Below are positions 27,303-35,997 of a DNA stretch of 46,758 bases, piece by piece. A program made the position numbers and the translations under genes. The stretch's first letter is position 1. Each line of letters starts with the position of its first letter. The notes beneath the pieces are model-generated. The model was given only the letters and a program-made list of their open reading frames with translations, made no database searches and was not told the DNA's origin. Origin of the DNA: Caldilineaceae bacterium (GTDB lineage: Bacteria > Chloroflexota > Anaerolineae > Caldilineales > Caldilineaceae); assembly GCA_026989655.1 (NCBI GenBank), contig JALSIX010000123.1:1-46758 (forward strand), written 5' to 3'.

Positions 27303-27331
27303 ATTGTACCGGAGGGGGTGGTTCTTGTAAA
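27303..27331 (-). promoter_or_regulatory. Promoter of the phosphatase-DUF3090-SCO1664 operon
   Basis: On the minus strand, TTTACA, exactly 17 bp, TACAAT. The start would be near 27296, giving a ~64-nt leader to the TTG start of the histidine phosphatase. It may drive five genes down to the terminator at 21281-21339. Confidence 0.7.
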
Positions 27332-27468
27332 CCTTCACGCCCTTTACCGAAACGGCCAGGTTGCGCCCGGTCCCGGGATGTCGGCGGCGGCCGCCCCCTC
27401 TCCAGAAGTCCCCAGACACATGGGCCCAGGACCCTTTCGGGAACAGGGGTGGGCTCCGACCCGGCCCC

Positions 27469-28965
27469 CTATCCGGTGGGCAGGGCATGGAAGGTCGGGC
27501 GCAGGGCCGGGTACAGGTCCCGGTAGAGGGTGTAGAGGAGCCGATAGCCCTCCACGTGCTCAGGCCGAGGGGCAGTGGTGCCGGTGAGTCGGATCCCCTG
27601 CCGACAGGCGGTGGCCACATCGGGCCAGAAGCCCACCCCGACGCCGGCCAGCAAGGCCGCCCCATAGGCCGCGCCCTCGGTGGTGTGCACGGTGGCCAGC
27701 TCGGTGGCCAGGACATCGGCCAGGATCTGCCGCCACAGGGGGCTCCGGGCCCCGCCGCCGCTGATCCGTACCTGGTGCACCGGACCCAGCCCGGCCTCCT
27801 GCATGAGTGCGAAGCCATCTTTCAGGCCAAAGGCCACCCCCTCCAACACCGCTCGGGTCATGTGGGGCTGGGTGTGGCGCACGGTGAGGCCCACAAAGGC
27901 CCCTCGGGCCAAGGGGTCGGAATGGGGTGTGCGCTCGCCGGTCAGGTAGGGCAGGAAGAGGAGCCCCTCGCTTCCCGGTGGCACGGCCTCCGCGGGGGCC
28001 AGGAGCTGTGGGTAGGGCTGGCCCGGGGCCAGGGTGTCCCGGTACCAGCGCAGGCTGCCCCCCGCGGAGAGCATGACCCCCATCAGGTGCCACTTCCCCG
28101 GCACCGCATGGGGAAAAGCGTGGACCCGTCCCGCTGGGTCGTAGACCGGTCGGTCCACGGTCGCGAAGACCACCCCGGACGTGCCCAGGGTGAGCGCGAC
28201 GATGCCCTCCTCCACCGCGCCCACCCCCACCGCCTGGGCGGCCTGGTCGCCACCGCCGGCCACCACCGGGATCCCGGGCCGGAGCCCCGTGGCCTGGGCC
28301 GCCTCCGGGGTGAGCTGACCGGTGACCTCGGGCCCCTCGTGGGTTCTGGGCAACCAGTCCGACGGGATCTCCAGCGCGGCCAACACCGAGGGGGACCAGT
28401 CCCGGGCCTCCAGATCCAGGAGCAGGGTGCCTCCGGCACCGGCCTTGTCCGTGGCGAAGATCCCGGTGAGCCGGTAGCGGATGTAGTCCTTGGGCAACAG
28501 GATCCGATGGATCCGACGGAAGCGCTCGGGCTCATGTTCCCGCACCCACAGGACCTTGGGCGCGGTGAAGCCGGTCTGGGCATCGTTGCCCGTGATGCGG
28601 ATCAGCTCCCCTGGGCCCACCCGGGCGCGGATGGCCTGGCACTGGGGGCCGGTCCGCTGGTCGTTCCACAGGATGGCGGGCCGCAACACCTCTCCGGCCG
28701 CGTCCAGGAGGACCAGGCCATGCATCTGCCCGGTGAGACCGATCCCCTGGATCTCGCGAGGGGTCACGCCGGCCTCCTGCAGGACCTGGCGCAGGCTCTT
28801 CACCGTGGCCTCCCACCACAGGGCGGGGTCCTGTTCGCTCCACAGGGGCCTGGGCGTGTCGAAGGCGTACCCGTGGGCAGCCACGGCCACGATGTCTGCC
28901 CGGGCATCCATGAGGAGGGCCTTGGTGGCGGTGGTGGAGACGTCGATGCCGAGGGTGTAGGGCAT
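27469..28965 (-). CDS. xylB: Xylulokinase
   Basis: Phosphorylates D-xylulose to xylulose 5-phosphate with ATP. 498 aa, the usual length. FGGY-family elements: 'YTLGIDVSTTATKALLMD' (phosphate-1), 'GIGLTGQMHGLVLLD', 'RPAILWNDQRTGPQ', the catalytic Asp in 'VAGGGDQAAQAVGVG', 'TLGTSGVVFA' and 'RISGGGARSPLWRQILAD' (adenosine motif). The GGAGGTG before the ATG overlaps the xylA stop, so translation is coupled to xylA 13 bp upstream. It is the last gene of a xylose unit. Confidence 0.95.
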   Translation of the reverse strand: MPYTLGIDVSTTATKALLMDARADIVAVAAHGYAFDTPRPLWSEQDPALWWEATVKSLRQVLQEAGVTPREIQGIGLTGQMHGLVLLDAAGEVLRPAILWNDQRTGPQCQAIRARVGPGELIRITGNDAQTGFTAPKVLWVREHEPERFRRIHRILLPKDYIRYRLTGIFATDKAGAGGTLLLDLEARDWSPSVLAALEIPSDWLPRTHEGPEVTGQLTPEAAQATGLRPGIPVVAGGGDQAAQAVGVGAVEEGIVALTLGTSGVVFATVDRPVYDPAGRVHAFPHAVPGKWHLMGVMLSAGGSLRWYRDTLAPGQPYPQLLAPAEAVPPGSEGLLFLPYLTGERTPHSDPLARGAFVGLTVRHTQPHMTRAVLEGVAFGLKDGFALMQEAGLGPVHQVRISGGGARSPLWRQILADVLATELATVHTTEGAAYGAALLAGVGVGFWPDVATACRQGIRLTGTTAPRPEHVEGYRLLYTLYRDLYPALRPTFHALPTG

Positions 28966-28978
28966 GGGGGCACCTCCG

Positions 28979-30142
28979 TCAGCGCACGCCCAGCAGCAGC
29001 TCCACGACCAGCTGGTCCAACGCCTCGTAGGGTTTGCCTCGACGCCCCAGGGCCGCACGGTCGAAGGGGTGGGCCTTCAGGGCCTGGGCCCTCTCCCGGG
29101 TGTAGGATCCCAGGTAAGGGGCCATGGCGCCCTCCTCCCCGCGGATCTCGGCCAACAGCTCCTGGATCTCCCGGTCCTCCCGGAAGCGAGCGGCCTTCTC
29201 CGCCAGGATCAGATAGGTGCGCATGCATCCCCGGGCGAAGGCCTTCACATCCTCGTGGTCCGAGGTTCGGTAGGCGTGGGCATCGAAGTGGCGAGGCCCG
29301 TCGTAGCCCACCTCTTCCAGGAACTGGACCAGCCAGAAGGCCTGCTTGATGTTGTGGGAGCCGAAGCGGAAGTCCTGGTCGTAGCGGGAGAAGTTCTGGT
29401 CGTTCAGATCGATGTGGAAGAGCTTGCCCGCGTCCCAGGCCTGGGCCACCCCGTGCATGAAGTTCAGGCCGGCCATGTGCTCGTGGGCCACCTCCGGGTT
29501 CACCCCCACCATCTCCGGGTGGTCCAGGGTCTCGATGAAGGCCAGCATGTGTCCGGTGGTGGCCAGGTAGATGTCTCCCCGGGGCTCGTTGGGCTTGGCC
29601 TCCAGCGCGAACTTCAGGTCGTAGCCCTGGTCGAGCACGTACTCACAGAGGAAGTTCAGGCACTCTCGGTAGCGCTTCAGGGCCTCCACCGGGTCCTTGG
29701 CCGCGTCCGTCTCCACACCTTCCCGACCGCCCCAGAAGACGTAGACCCGCGCGCCCAGTTCCACGCCCAGGTCGATGGCCCGCATGGTCTTCTGCAGGGC
29801 ATAGGCCCGGACCTCGGGATCGTTGCTGGTGAAGGCCCCGTCCCGGAAGGCCGGATCGCTGAAGAGATTGGTGGTGGCCATGGGCACCACCAGGCCTGTG
29901 TCGTCCAGGGCCTTCTGGAACTCCCGGACGATCCGATCCCGCTCCACCGGCGTCGCGTCGATGGGGACCAGGTCGTTGTCGTGGAAGTTCACCCCCCACG
30001 CGCCCACCTCGGCCAACAGGTGGACCAGCTCCACCGGGGAAAGGGCCGGACGCACCGGCTCGCCAAAGGGATCCCGGCCCACGTTGCCCACGGTCCACAG
30101 GCCAAAGCTGAACTTGTGCTCGGGTCGGGGCTCGTACGCCAT
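28979..30142 (-). CDS. xylA: Xylose isomerase
   Basis: Interconverts D-xylose and D-xylulose in a TIM barrel with two divalent metals. 387 aa, matching the short (class I, Actinobacteria/Thermus) type. Motifs: the catalytic His in '[10 protein letters not shown]', '[10 protein letters not shown]', the Lys/Glu pair in '[15 protein letters not shown]', '[16 protein letters not shown]', '[16 protein letters not shown]' and 'RHFDAHAYR'. The start is the ATG 9 nt inside a GTG that lies in the GGGAGGTGAG Shine-Dalgarno. The amidohydrolase gene is 42 bp upstream and xylB immediately downstream. No xylose-specific regulator or transporter is in the window. Confidence 0.96.
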   Translation of the reverse strand: MAYEPRPEHKFSFGLWTVGNVGRDPFGEPVRPALSPVELVHLLAEVGAWGVNFHDNDLVPIDATPVERDRIVREFQKALDDTGLVVPMATTNLFSDPAFRDGAFTSNDPEVRAYALQKTMRAIDLGVELGARVYVFWGGREGVETDAAKDPVEALKRYRECLNFLCEYVLDQGYDLKFALEAKPNEPRGDIYLATTGHMLAFIETLDHPEMVGVNPEVAHEHMAGLNFMHGVAQAWDAGKLFHIDLNDQNFSRYDQDFRFGSHNIKQAFWLVQFLEEVGYDGPRHFDAHAYRTSDHEDVKAFARGCMRTYLILAEKAARFREDREIQELLAEIRGEEGAMAPYLGSYTRERAQALKAHPFDRAALGRRGKPYEALDQLVVELLLGVR

Positions 30143-30184
30143 GGCTCTCACCTCCCTGGGATGTGGATGGACGGGAGCAAGGAT

Positions 30185-31036
30185 TCAGGCAGTCTCCAGG
30201 CGGTAGAAACGGGCCGCGTTGTCCCGGAGGATCTTCCGCCGATCCCCGGGGTCCAGAGAGGTCAGGAGATCCTGCACCACCTGGAACCAGCGTCGGTAGG
30301 TCGCGGCCAGGGTCACCACGGGCCAGTCGGAGCCGAACATGAGCCGATCCGGGCCGAAGCACTCCAGCACATGGTCCATGTACGGACGCAGGTCCTGGGG
30401 TGTCCAGTGGCTGGGGTCGGCCTCGGTCACCATTCCCGAGAGCTTGCAGTACACCCGGGGATGGGCGGCCAGCTCCCGGATCTGGCTGGCCCAGGGCTCC
30501 CACAGGTGTTCCCGGATCCCGGGTTTGCCCACATGGTCCAGGACGAAGGAGACCTCCGGGCAGGACTCCACCAGGTAGAGGACATCGTCCATCTGGCGGT
30601 GGTAGACGCAGATGTCGAAGCTGAAGCCGTACTCGGGCAACATCTTCACACCCCAGATGAAGTCCGGATCCCGGGCAAAGCCCAGGGGCTCGGACTGGAT
30701 CAGCCGACGCACGCCCTTGACCAGGGCAAAGTCCCGCAGGGCCAGCAGATGCCCCCGAACCCGCTCCCCCTTCTCCAGAGGGGCATGGGCCACGATGCCC
30801 CGGATCCGAGGCTCCTCCTGGGCCAGTTCGCTCACCCAGCGGACCTCATCCAGGGCCTGGTGGGGGTGGCAGTCGGCCTCCACGAAGATGACCGCCTCCA
30901 GGTCCAGTCCTCTGGAGGCCTCCTGCAGGTCTGGAGGCCGGTAGGCACGGTGGATGGCCGGGACCGTCTCCAGCCAGTCGTAGCGCAGGCGACGGGGATC
31001 CCAGAAGTGGACATGGCTGTCGATGTAGGAGGTCAT
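30185..31036 (-). CDS. Amidohydrolase-2 family protein, probable sugar lactonase
   Basis: 283 aa TIM-barrel hydrolase. The first metal-type motif is 'YIDSHVHFWDP'; later come 'VIFVEADCHPHQALDEV', 'FVLDHVGKPGI', 'VYCKLSGMVTEAD' and the Asp in 'LMFGSDWPVV'. These match the L-fuconolactonase/L-rhamnonolactonase/2-pyrone-dicarboxylate lactonase group. Given xylA and xylB downstream, hydrolysis of an aldonolactone from a pentose or deoxyhexose is plausible, but the substrate is inferred. The GGAGGG site lies before the ATG. It is separated from the upstream acyl-CoA dehydrogenase gene by 138 bp with a hairpin. Confidence 0.88.
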   Translation of the reverse strand: MTSYIDSHVHFWDPRRLRYDWLETVPAIHRAYRPPDLQEASRGLDLEAVIFVEADCHPHQALDEVRWVSELAQEEPRIRGIVAHAPLEKGERVRGHLLALRDFALVKGVRRLIQSEPLGFARDPDFIWGVKMLPEYGFSFDICVYHRQMDDVLYLVESCPEVSFVLDHVGKPGIREHLWEPWASQIRELAAHPRVYCKLSGMVTEADPSHWTPQDLRPYMDHVLECFGPDRLMFGSDWPVVTLAATYRRWFQVVQDLLTSLDPGDRRKILRDNAARFYRLETA

Positions 31037-31145
31037 GGCACGCCCTCCGGAGGAAGTCTGGAGAGGAAAGGTCGACCGCGATCTCCCCGAGGCTCCGGCG
31101 CTTCCGGCCCTTGCGGCCGGGCATCCGGCCTCTGGAGCCCAGGGA

Positions 31146-31162
31146 GGGTCCGTTCCGGACCC
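31146..31162 (-). terminator. Hairpin after the acyl-CoA dehydrogenase gene
   Basis: GGGTCC / GGACCC with a 5-nt loop lies 12 bp after the stop. No T-tract follows, so read-through into the lactonase gene is possible. Confidence 0.35.
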
Positions 31163-31174
31163 AGGGCCGGTGGT

Positions 31175-32320
31175 TCAGGCCTGGCGGAGCAGCCGCCGCG
31201 CGATGACCAGGCGCAGGATCTCGCTGGTTCCCTCGCCGATGGTCATCAGGCGCACGTCCCGGTAATACCGCTCCACCGGATACTCCCGGCTGTAGCCGTA
31301 GCCGCCATGGATCTGGATGGCCTCGTAGCAGGCCCGCTCCGCGGCCTCGGACGCGAAGAGCTTGGCCTGGGCGGCCTCCACGGTGTAGGGCTTCCCTGCG
31401 TCCTTCAGCCAGGCCGCCCGGTACATGAGCAGCCGGGCCGCGTCCAGTTGGGTGGCCATGTCGGCCAGCTTGAACTGGATGGCCTGGAAGTCCGCGATGG
31501 GTTGACCAAAGGCTCGGCGCTCTCTGGCGTAGGCCCGGGAGGCCTCATAGGCGGCCCGTCCCAGGCCCAGGGCACAGGCTGCGATGGAGATCCGCCCGCC
31601 GTCCAGGGTCTTCATGGCCTGGATGAAGCCCTGGTTCAGCCCCCCCAACAGGTTCGCCGCGGGGATGCGGCAGTCCTGGAAGAAGAGCTGGCTGGTGACC
31701 GATCCCTTGAGCCCCATCTTGGGCTCGTTCTTTCCCGGGGTGAAGCCGGGGGTGCCCTTCTCCACCAGGAACATGGAGATGCCATGGGCCCCCTTTCCAG
31801 GTTCGGTCACCGCGACCACCACCACCACATCGGCGACGGCACCGTTGGTGATCCACATCTTCTGGCCGTTGAGCACCCAGTGGTCGCCGTCCCGGACCGC
31901 GGTGGTGCGCAGGCCGGCCGCGTCGGAGCCGGATTGGGGCTCGGTGAGGGCGAACGCGCCCAGCCCCCTGCCCGAGGCCAGAAGGGTGAGATACCGCTGC
32001 TTCTGCTCCGGGGTGCCGAACCACTGGAGGGGGGCACAGGCCAGGGAGATGTGGGCCGCGTAGCTCAGCGCGGTGGAGCCACACGCGGCCGCGATCTCCT
32101 CCACGGCCAGGGCGTAGGAAACCGTGTCCGCGCCCACACCGCCGTACTCCTCCGGCACAGGGAGCCCCAGGAGCCCCAGCTCGCCCATCTTCTGGAAGAT
32201 CTCCGCGGGGAAGGCCTCGGCTTCGTCGATGCGGCGGGCTTGGGGGGCGATCTGTTCCTGGGCGAAGCGCCGCACCATCTCCCGGATGGCCCGCTGCTCC
32301 TCGTTGAGTTGCAGATCCAT
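31175..32320 (-). CDS. Acyl-CoA dehydrogenase
   Basis: FAD-dependent alpha,beta-dehydrogenation of an acyl-CoA. 381 aa, normal length. Visible motifs: 'AFALTEPQSGSDAAG', 'GQKMWITNGAVAD', 'LDGGRISIAACALGLG', 'RRAFGQPIADFQAIQFKLADM' and 'IHGGYGYSREYPVERYYRD'. The catalytic base Glu is present in 'TIGEGTSEILRL', unlike in the related gene at 17022. It most resembles short/branched-chain enzymes, but chain-length preference cannot be read. GAGGAGG precedes the ATG, and an extended -10 promoter lies within the 3' end of the upstream gene. Confidence 0.95.
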   Translation of the reverse strand: MDLQLNEEQRAIREMVRRFAQEQIAPQARRIDEAEAFPAEIFQKMGELGLLGLPVPEEYGGVGADTVSYALAVEEIAAACGSTALSYAAHISLACAPLQWFGTPEQKQRYLTLLASGRGLGAFALTEPQSGSDAAGLRTTAVRDGDHWVLNGQKMWITNGAVADVVVVVAVTEPGKGAHGISMFLVEKGTPGFTPGKNEPKMGLKGSVTSQLFFQDCRIPAANLLGGLNQGFIQAMKTLDGGRISIAACALGLGRAAYEASRAYARERRAFGQPIADFQAIQFKLADMATQLDAARLLMYRAAWLKDAGKPYTVEAAQAKLFASEAAERACYEAIQIHGGYGYSREYPVERYYRDVRLMTIGEGTSEILRLVIARRLLRQA

Positions 32321-32371
32321 GCGATCCTCCTCGATCGACGGAGAGGGCGACTCCTCTCGAGCGAAGGCCAG

Positions 32372-33403
32372 CTACCCCGATTGTACCACAGAGGCCCGGC
32401 CCGTCGGAGACGAAGAGCCGGCTTCGGGCCCCGGGGAGAGGGCCCGGGCCTCTGGGAAGAGATCCGCGATGGTCTGCACGGTCCGCATCACAAAGGGCGT
32501 GCCGTCGGGGAGGGTACGGTGGTAGGCCAGGTAGCCGCCGGGGCCGGCGTGGGCCATGGGGCCGAGGCAGCGGAAGACCACCTTGCCGGCCCGCAGGGCC
32601 CGGTTCCAGGCGGAGTACCACAGGAAAGGCCAGCGCCCGGGGAAGAGGAGCCAGCCCAGCCAGTGGAGGCGATCCCGGGTGCCGTAGAGATGGACCATGC
32701 GGTCCATGGCCAACAGCCCGGGATCGCTGCCGAAGATCCCACCCAGGGAGACGATGACCAGGGGGCCCTCCACCAGGGGCTTCAGGTAGGTGGCCGCGCC
32801 CACCGCGATCTGGGCGGCGCCGCTGTAGCCGATCAGCACCACGGGAACGGGCTCTCGGGGATCGAATCCCCGGGAGCGGAGCGCCCGGTACATGACCTGG
32901 GCCACGGCCTGGTTGTAGATGGGGCCGTAGCGGCGATCCACGGAGATGGCGATCTGCCAGATGTTGCGGATGTTGATCAGGTAGCCGGCCAGCCGCTCCA
33001 GCCGGTTGGGGCTCAGCTTGCGACGGAGGGCCCAACGCCAGATGGCCGCGAAGAAACGCTGGCCGGTCAGGGGCAGGTTGTTCACCGAATAGGGGAAGAC
33101 ATCGTCGATGATCTCGGCCCGGGGCATGGCCTCCCGCAGGAGGGCCAGGAAGCGCTGCTCCCGCCGGCTCAGGGTCTCGTCCGAGGCCCGACTGATGCCG
33201 GAGAGGTAGATGGCGAAGAGGGCTACCTCGGCCCGAGGGGTGGGCTGGGCCGAGGGCTCTCCCTCGTCGGGCTCACCCAAGGGCTCGCCGAACCATCCGG
33301 CCCACCATCCCAGGGCCTCGAAAGGGGCCAGAGCGGCCCATACCACCAGACCGATGAGAGCAATGCCCAGGAGGACGAGCAGGTTCTCCACCGGCTCAAC
33401 CAT
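32372..33403 (-). CDS. Membrane-anchored protein with alpha/beta-hydrolase-like core, function unknown
   Basis: 343 aa. A single N-terminal membrane segment ('LLVLLGIALIGLVVWAAL') is followed by a cytosolic or exposed domain. The segment 'VPVVLIGYSGAAQIAVGAA' has the strand-GxSxG-helix form of a nucleophile elbow, and 'PLVIVSLGGIFGSDPG' follows as a further strand. A matching His is not certain, so catalysis is unproven. No named family is recognised. The start was set at the ATG after GAGGGAGG; it overlaps the stop of the upstream membrane-protein gene by 8 bp, so the two form a coupled pair. A Ser/Pro-rich tail ends the protein. Confidence 0.72.
   Translation of the reverse strand: MVEPVENLLVLLGIALIGLVVWAALAPFEALGWWAGWFGEPLGEPDEGEPSAQPTPRAEVALFAIYLSGISRASDETLSRREQRFLALLREAMPRAEIIDDVFPYSVNNLPLTGQRFFAAIWRWALRRKLSPNRLERLAGYLINIRNIWQIAISVDRRYGPIYNQAVAQVMYRALRSRGFDPREPVPVVLIGYSGAAQIAVGAATYLKPLVEGPLVIVSLGGIFGSDPGLLAMDRMVHLYGTRDRLHWLGWLLFPGRWPFLWYSAWNRALRAGKVVFRCLGPMAHAGPGGYLAYHRTLPDGTPFVMRTVQTIADLFPEARALSPGPEAGSSSPTGRASVVQSG
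32380..32388 (-). promoter_or_regulatory. Extended -10 promoter of the acyl-CoA dehydrogenase gene
   Basis: Minus strand TGG then TACAAT; no clear -35. The start would be near 32373, about 53 nt before the ATG. It overlaps the 3' end of the upstream coding region. Confidence 0.45.
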
Positions 33404-34208
33404 GCCCGGCCTCCCTCTCGTCCCGGAAGGCATCCGGCTCTCCCGGCGATCGGGCCCGATGGAGCCGTTCCCGGATCCGCTGCACCAACACCCCCTCCGC
33501 CACATCCCGGAGGGTCCAGCGGAACTCGATGCCGGCCGTGCGCTGTTGCAGCCACCGCTCCAGCCGTCCCACCGGACGGCCCAGGGTCCGGCGCCACACC
33601 TGCACCCCCAGCCAGCCCAGGCCGCTGCAGGCCGCGGCCTCCCACAGGCTCATGCCCAGGCTGGCACTGACGGCCACCACGGTGGCCAGCAGGCTCCACA
33701 CCGCGATGGCCAGCGCGAAGAGGCTGCCCAGATAGGGAGTCAACACGAAGAAGCCCAGGAGCTGCGGGGCATAGGCCAGCCCAATGGCCCGGGCCAGCAC
33801 CAGGTAGGGCAGGGTGCGGCCGAAGCCATATCGGGCGATGAGCCAGATGGTGCCCGTCCAGAAGAAGAAGCCCACCACATGGGTGATGGCCGAGACCCAG
33901 AGGGCCAACACGAACCGACGGGGACGAACCTGGTTGATGAAGAGCACCAGGCTCTGGGCCAGGGCCTCGGACAGGCCGGCCAGAGCCACCACGGCCAGGG
34001 CCAGGGTGAGCCCCTGTGGATCCCACAGGACAGCCCGGTAGACGGCTGGATCCAGGGCCAGGGCATGGCGTATCCACTCTCCCCAGGAGAACACCGCTTC
34101 CTCCAGCCGGCTGGGCTGGCCGCCAGCCAGGATACAAGCCAGGGACAGGCCAAAGGGGGCGACCCGATCGGGCCATCGGCCAAGGAGTCGGTCGCGTCGT
34201 GCCGCCAC
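33396..34208 (-). CDS. Multipass membrane protein, possibly Yip1-like
   Basis: 270 aa with about five or six hydrophobic segments between residues ~60 and ~205. The pattern 'LARAIGLAYAPQLLGFFVLTPYLG' followed by a Trp-containing helix and an Ala/Ser-rich last helix resembles the Yip1-domain family. The N-terminus and the last ~60 residues (Arg-rich) look cytosolic. It starts at a GTG without a clear Shine-Dalgarno. It overlaps the next gene by 8 bp. The function is unknown; an acting pair with the hydrolase-like protein is inferred from the overlap. Confidence 0.7.
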   Translation of the reverse strand: MAARRDRLLGRWPDRVAPFGLSLACILAGGQPSRLEEAVFSWGEWIRHALALDPAVYRAVLWDPQGLTLALAVVALAGLSEALAQSLVLFINQVRPRRFVLALWVSAITHVVGFFFWTGTIWLIARYGFGRTLPYLVLARAIGLAYAPQLLGFFVLTPYLGSLFALAIAVWSLLATVVAVSASLGMSLWEAAACSGLGWLGVQVWRRTLGRPVGRLERWLQQRTAGIEFRWTLRDVAEGVLVQRIRERLHRARSPGEPDAFRDEREAGHG

Positions 34209-34581
34209 CAGACTCTAACATTCCAGACCCGGGATGTCAACGCGGACGGGTCCGCCGGGATATCTCAGCATCGTCGGCAAGTGGAGGTTCCTGTCCCCCC
34301 CGGTGCAGGGAGGGAAGCGAACATGGGGCTCTTCGTTGCCTTGGGAGGCCCACGCGCCACACCCGCCGGTGGCGCACCGATGACCGCCCCTCCACAGCCA
34401 GGAACCGGAAGCCGGTCCAGGCCCCACCGGCCTCTCCTGGGCCGTCGCAGGTTCCAGGCCCTTGGACAGGGCCTCGGTTTCGGGTTCCCCGGCGGGCCTA
34501 TGCTATACTTTAACGGATCCAGCCGCACCGGCACACGGCTCTGGGCCGCATGCCCGCATCCCTGGACTCGTGGGAAAGACC
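34209..34581. other. 373-bp divergent region upstream of mtaB
   Basis: No gene is supported. It contains the mtaB extended -10 promoter at 34501-34509; the leftward gene's promoter is not clear. I see nothing else. Confidence 0.55.
34501..34509 (+). promoter_or_regulatory. Extended -10 promoter of mtaB
   Basis: TGC followed by TATACT; no consensus -35 at normal spacing. The start would be near 34516, about 66 nt before the ATG. Confidence 0.5.
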
Positions 34582-35994
34582 ATGCGCATCTACCTGGATC
34601 AACTGGGCTGCCGCCTGAACTTCAGCGAGAACCACACCCTGGCCGGGCGCCTCCGGGCCGCCGGCCATCGGATCGTGTCCCGGCCGGAGGAGGCCCAGGT
34701 GATCGTGCTCAACACCTGCGCGGTGACCGGGGAGGCCGCGCGCAAGAGCCGTCAGGCCGTGCGCCACCTGCATCGGCGCAACCCCCGAGCCCGCATCGCG
34801 GTGACCGGCTGCTACGCGACCCTCCAGCCCGAGGAGGCCGGCACCCTGCCCGGGGTTGCCCTGGTCGCGCCCAACCCCGCGAAGGAGATGCTCCACGCCC
34901 TGTTGGAGCCCTGGAGCGCAGAGCTGGAGGACCCTGACGATCTGGCCCGCATGCAGCCGGACGGGGTCCCCTTGCCGGATCCCCTCCCTCCGGTGGGCGA
35001 GCAATGGGGCCGGACCCGGGCCTTTGTCAAGGTCCAGGACGGATGCGACAACCGTTGCACCTTCTGCATCGTGACCGTCCTGAGGGGCCACAGCCGCAGC
35101 CGCCCCCTCCCGGAGGTGGTGCAGGAGGTCCAACGGCTGGTGGAGGCCGGCTACCAGGAGGCCGTGCTCACCGGAGTGCACCTGGGCGCGTACGGCCGAG
35201 ACCTTCCCGGAGAGGCGCGTACCGACCTGAAGGAGCTGGTGGCGGCCATCCTGGCCCACACCGACCTCCCCCGGCTGCGGCTGAGCAGCCTGGAACCCTG
35301 GGAGCTGGCAGACGGCTTCTTCGACCTGTGGGCCCGCTGGCCCGGCCGGCTCTGTCCACACCTGCACCTTCCCCTACAGGCCGGCTCGGATGCCCTCCTC
35401 CGCCGAATGGCCCGGCGATGCACCACGGCCAGCTATCGGGCCCTGGTGGCCGAGGCCCGCCAGGCCATCCCCGATCTGATCCTGACCACAGACCTGATCG
35501 TGGGCTTCCCCGGCGAGACGGAGACGGCCTTCCAGGAAGGGCTGGCCTTTGTGGAGGAGATGCGCTTTGCCCATGCCCATATCTTTCCCTTCAGCCCCCG
35601 GGCAGGCACGGCTGCAGCCACCTTCGACGGACAGGTGAGCCCCGGGGTGAAGCGGACCCGAGCCCGCCGGCTCCGCCAGGTGGTGGAGCAAACCGGCCGG
35701 GCCGAACGGGAACGCTTCGTGGGCACCGCCCGACCGGTCCTGTGGGAGGGCCAGGGGGAACCGGTGGAGGACCGGCCCCACATGCGCCTGTGGACCGGCC
35801 TGACCGACAACTACCTGCGGGTATTGGCCCATGCACCGGCCGGTTTGGACCTGCACAACCGGATCACCCGGACCCGACTGGAGACCCTCCACGGGGAGAC
35901 CCTGTTCGGCATCCCCGAGGTGTCCGGGATCGCCGCACAGGAGCCCGAGCCAGGGCCCTTTCCAGCCCCAGAATCGATCAGGGTGAAAGAGTAG
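34582..35994 (+). CDS. mtaB: tRNA (t6A37-C2) methylthiotransferase MtaB
   Basis: A radical-SAM enzyme converting t6A37 to ms2t6A in ANN-decoding tRNAs. 470 aa. The UPF0004 domain starts '[16 protein letters not shown]' with further cluster Cys in '[11 protein letters not shown]' and 'VTGCYAT'. The radical SAM CxxxCxxC is in '[18 protein letters not shown]'; '[13 protein letters not shown]' and '[11 protein letters not shown]' are typical of MtaB rather than MiaB or RimO. A C-terminal TRAM-like region follows. The start is the ATG giving the canonical N-terminus; an upstream in-frame extension is rejected. It lies 3 bp before the tricorn-protease start, so the two are coupled. Confidence 0.95.
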   Translation: MRIYLDQLGCRLNFSENHTLAGRLRAAGHRIVSRPEEAQVIVLNTCAVTGEAARKSRQAVRHLHRRNPRARIAVTGCYATLQPEEAGTLPGVALVAPNPAKEMLHALLEPWSAELEDPDDLARMQPDGVPLPDPLPPVGEQWGRTRAFVKVQDGCDNRCTFCIVTVLRGHSRSRPLPEVVQEVQRLVEAGYQEAVLTGVHLGAYGRDLPGEARTDLKELVAAILAHTDLPRLRLSSLEPWELADGFFDLWARWPGRLCPHLHLPLQAGSDALLRRMARRCTTASYRALVAEARQAIPDLILTTDLIVGFPGETETAFQEGLAFVEEMRFAHAHIFPFSPRAGTAAATFDGQVSPGVKRTRARRLRQVVEQTGRAERERFVGTARPVLWEGQGEPVEDRPHMRLWTGLTDNYLRVLAHAPAGLDLHNRITRTRLETLHGETLFGIPEVSGIAAQEPEPGPFPAPESIRVKE

Positions 35995-35997
35995 ACC

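Noticed and set aside
28964-33670. A 1568-codon plus-strand open frame
   Set aside because: It lies antisense to xylB, xylA, the lactonase, the acyl-CoA dehydrogenase and the hydrolase-like gene. Its translation is low-complexity and matches no family; such shadow frames are expected in GC-rich DNA.
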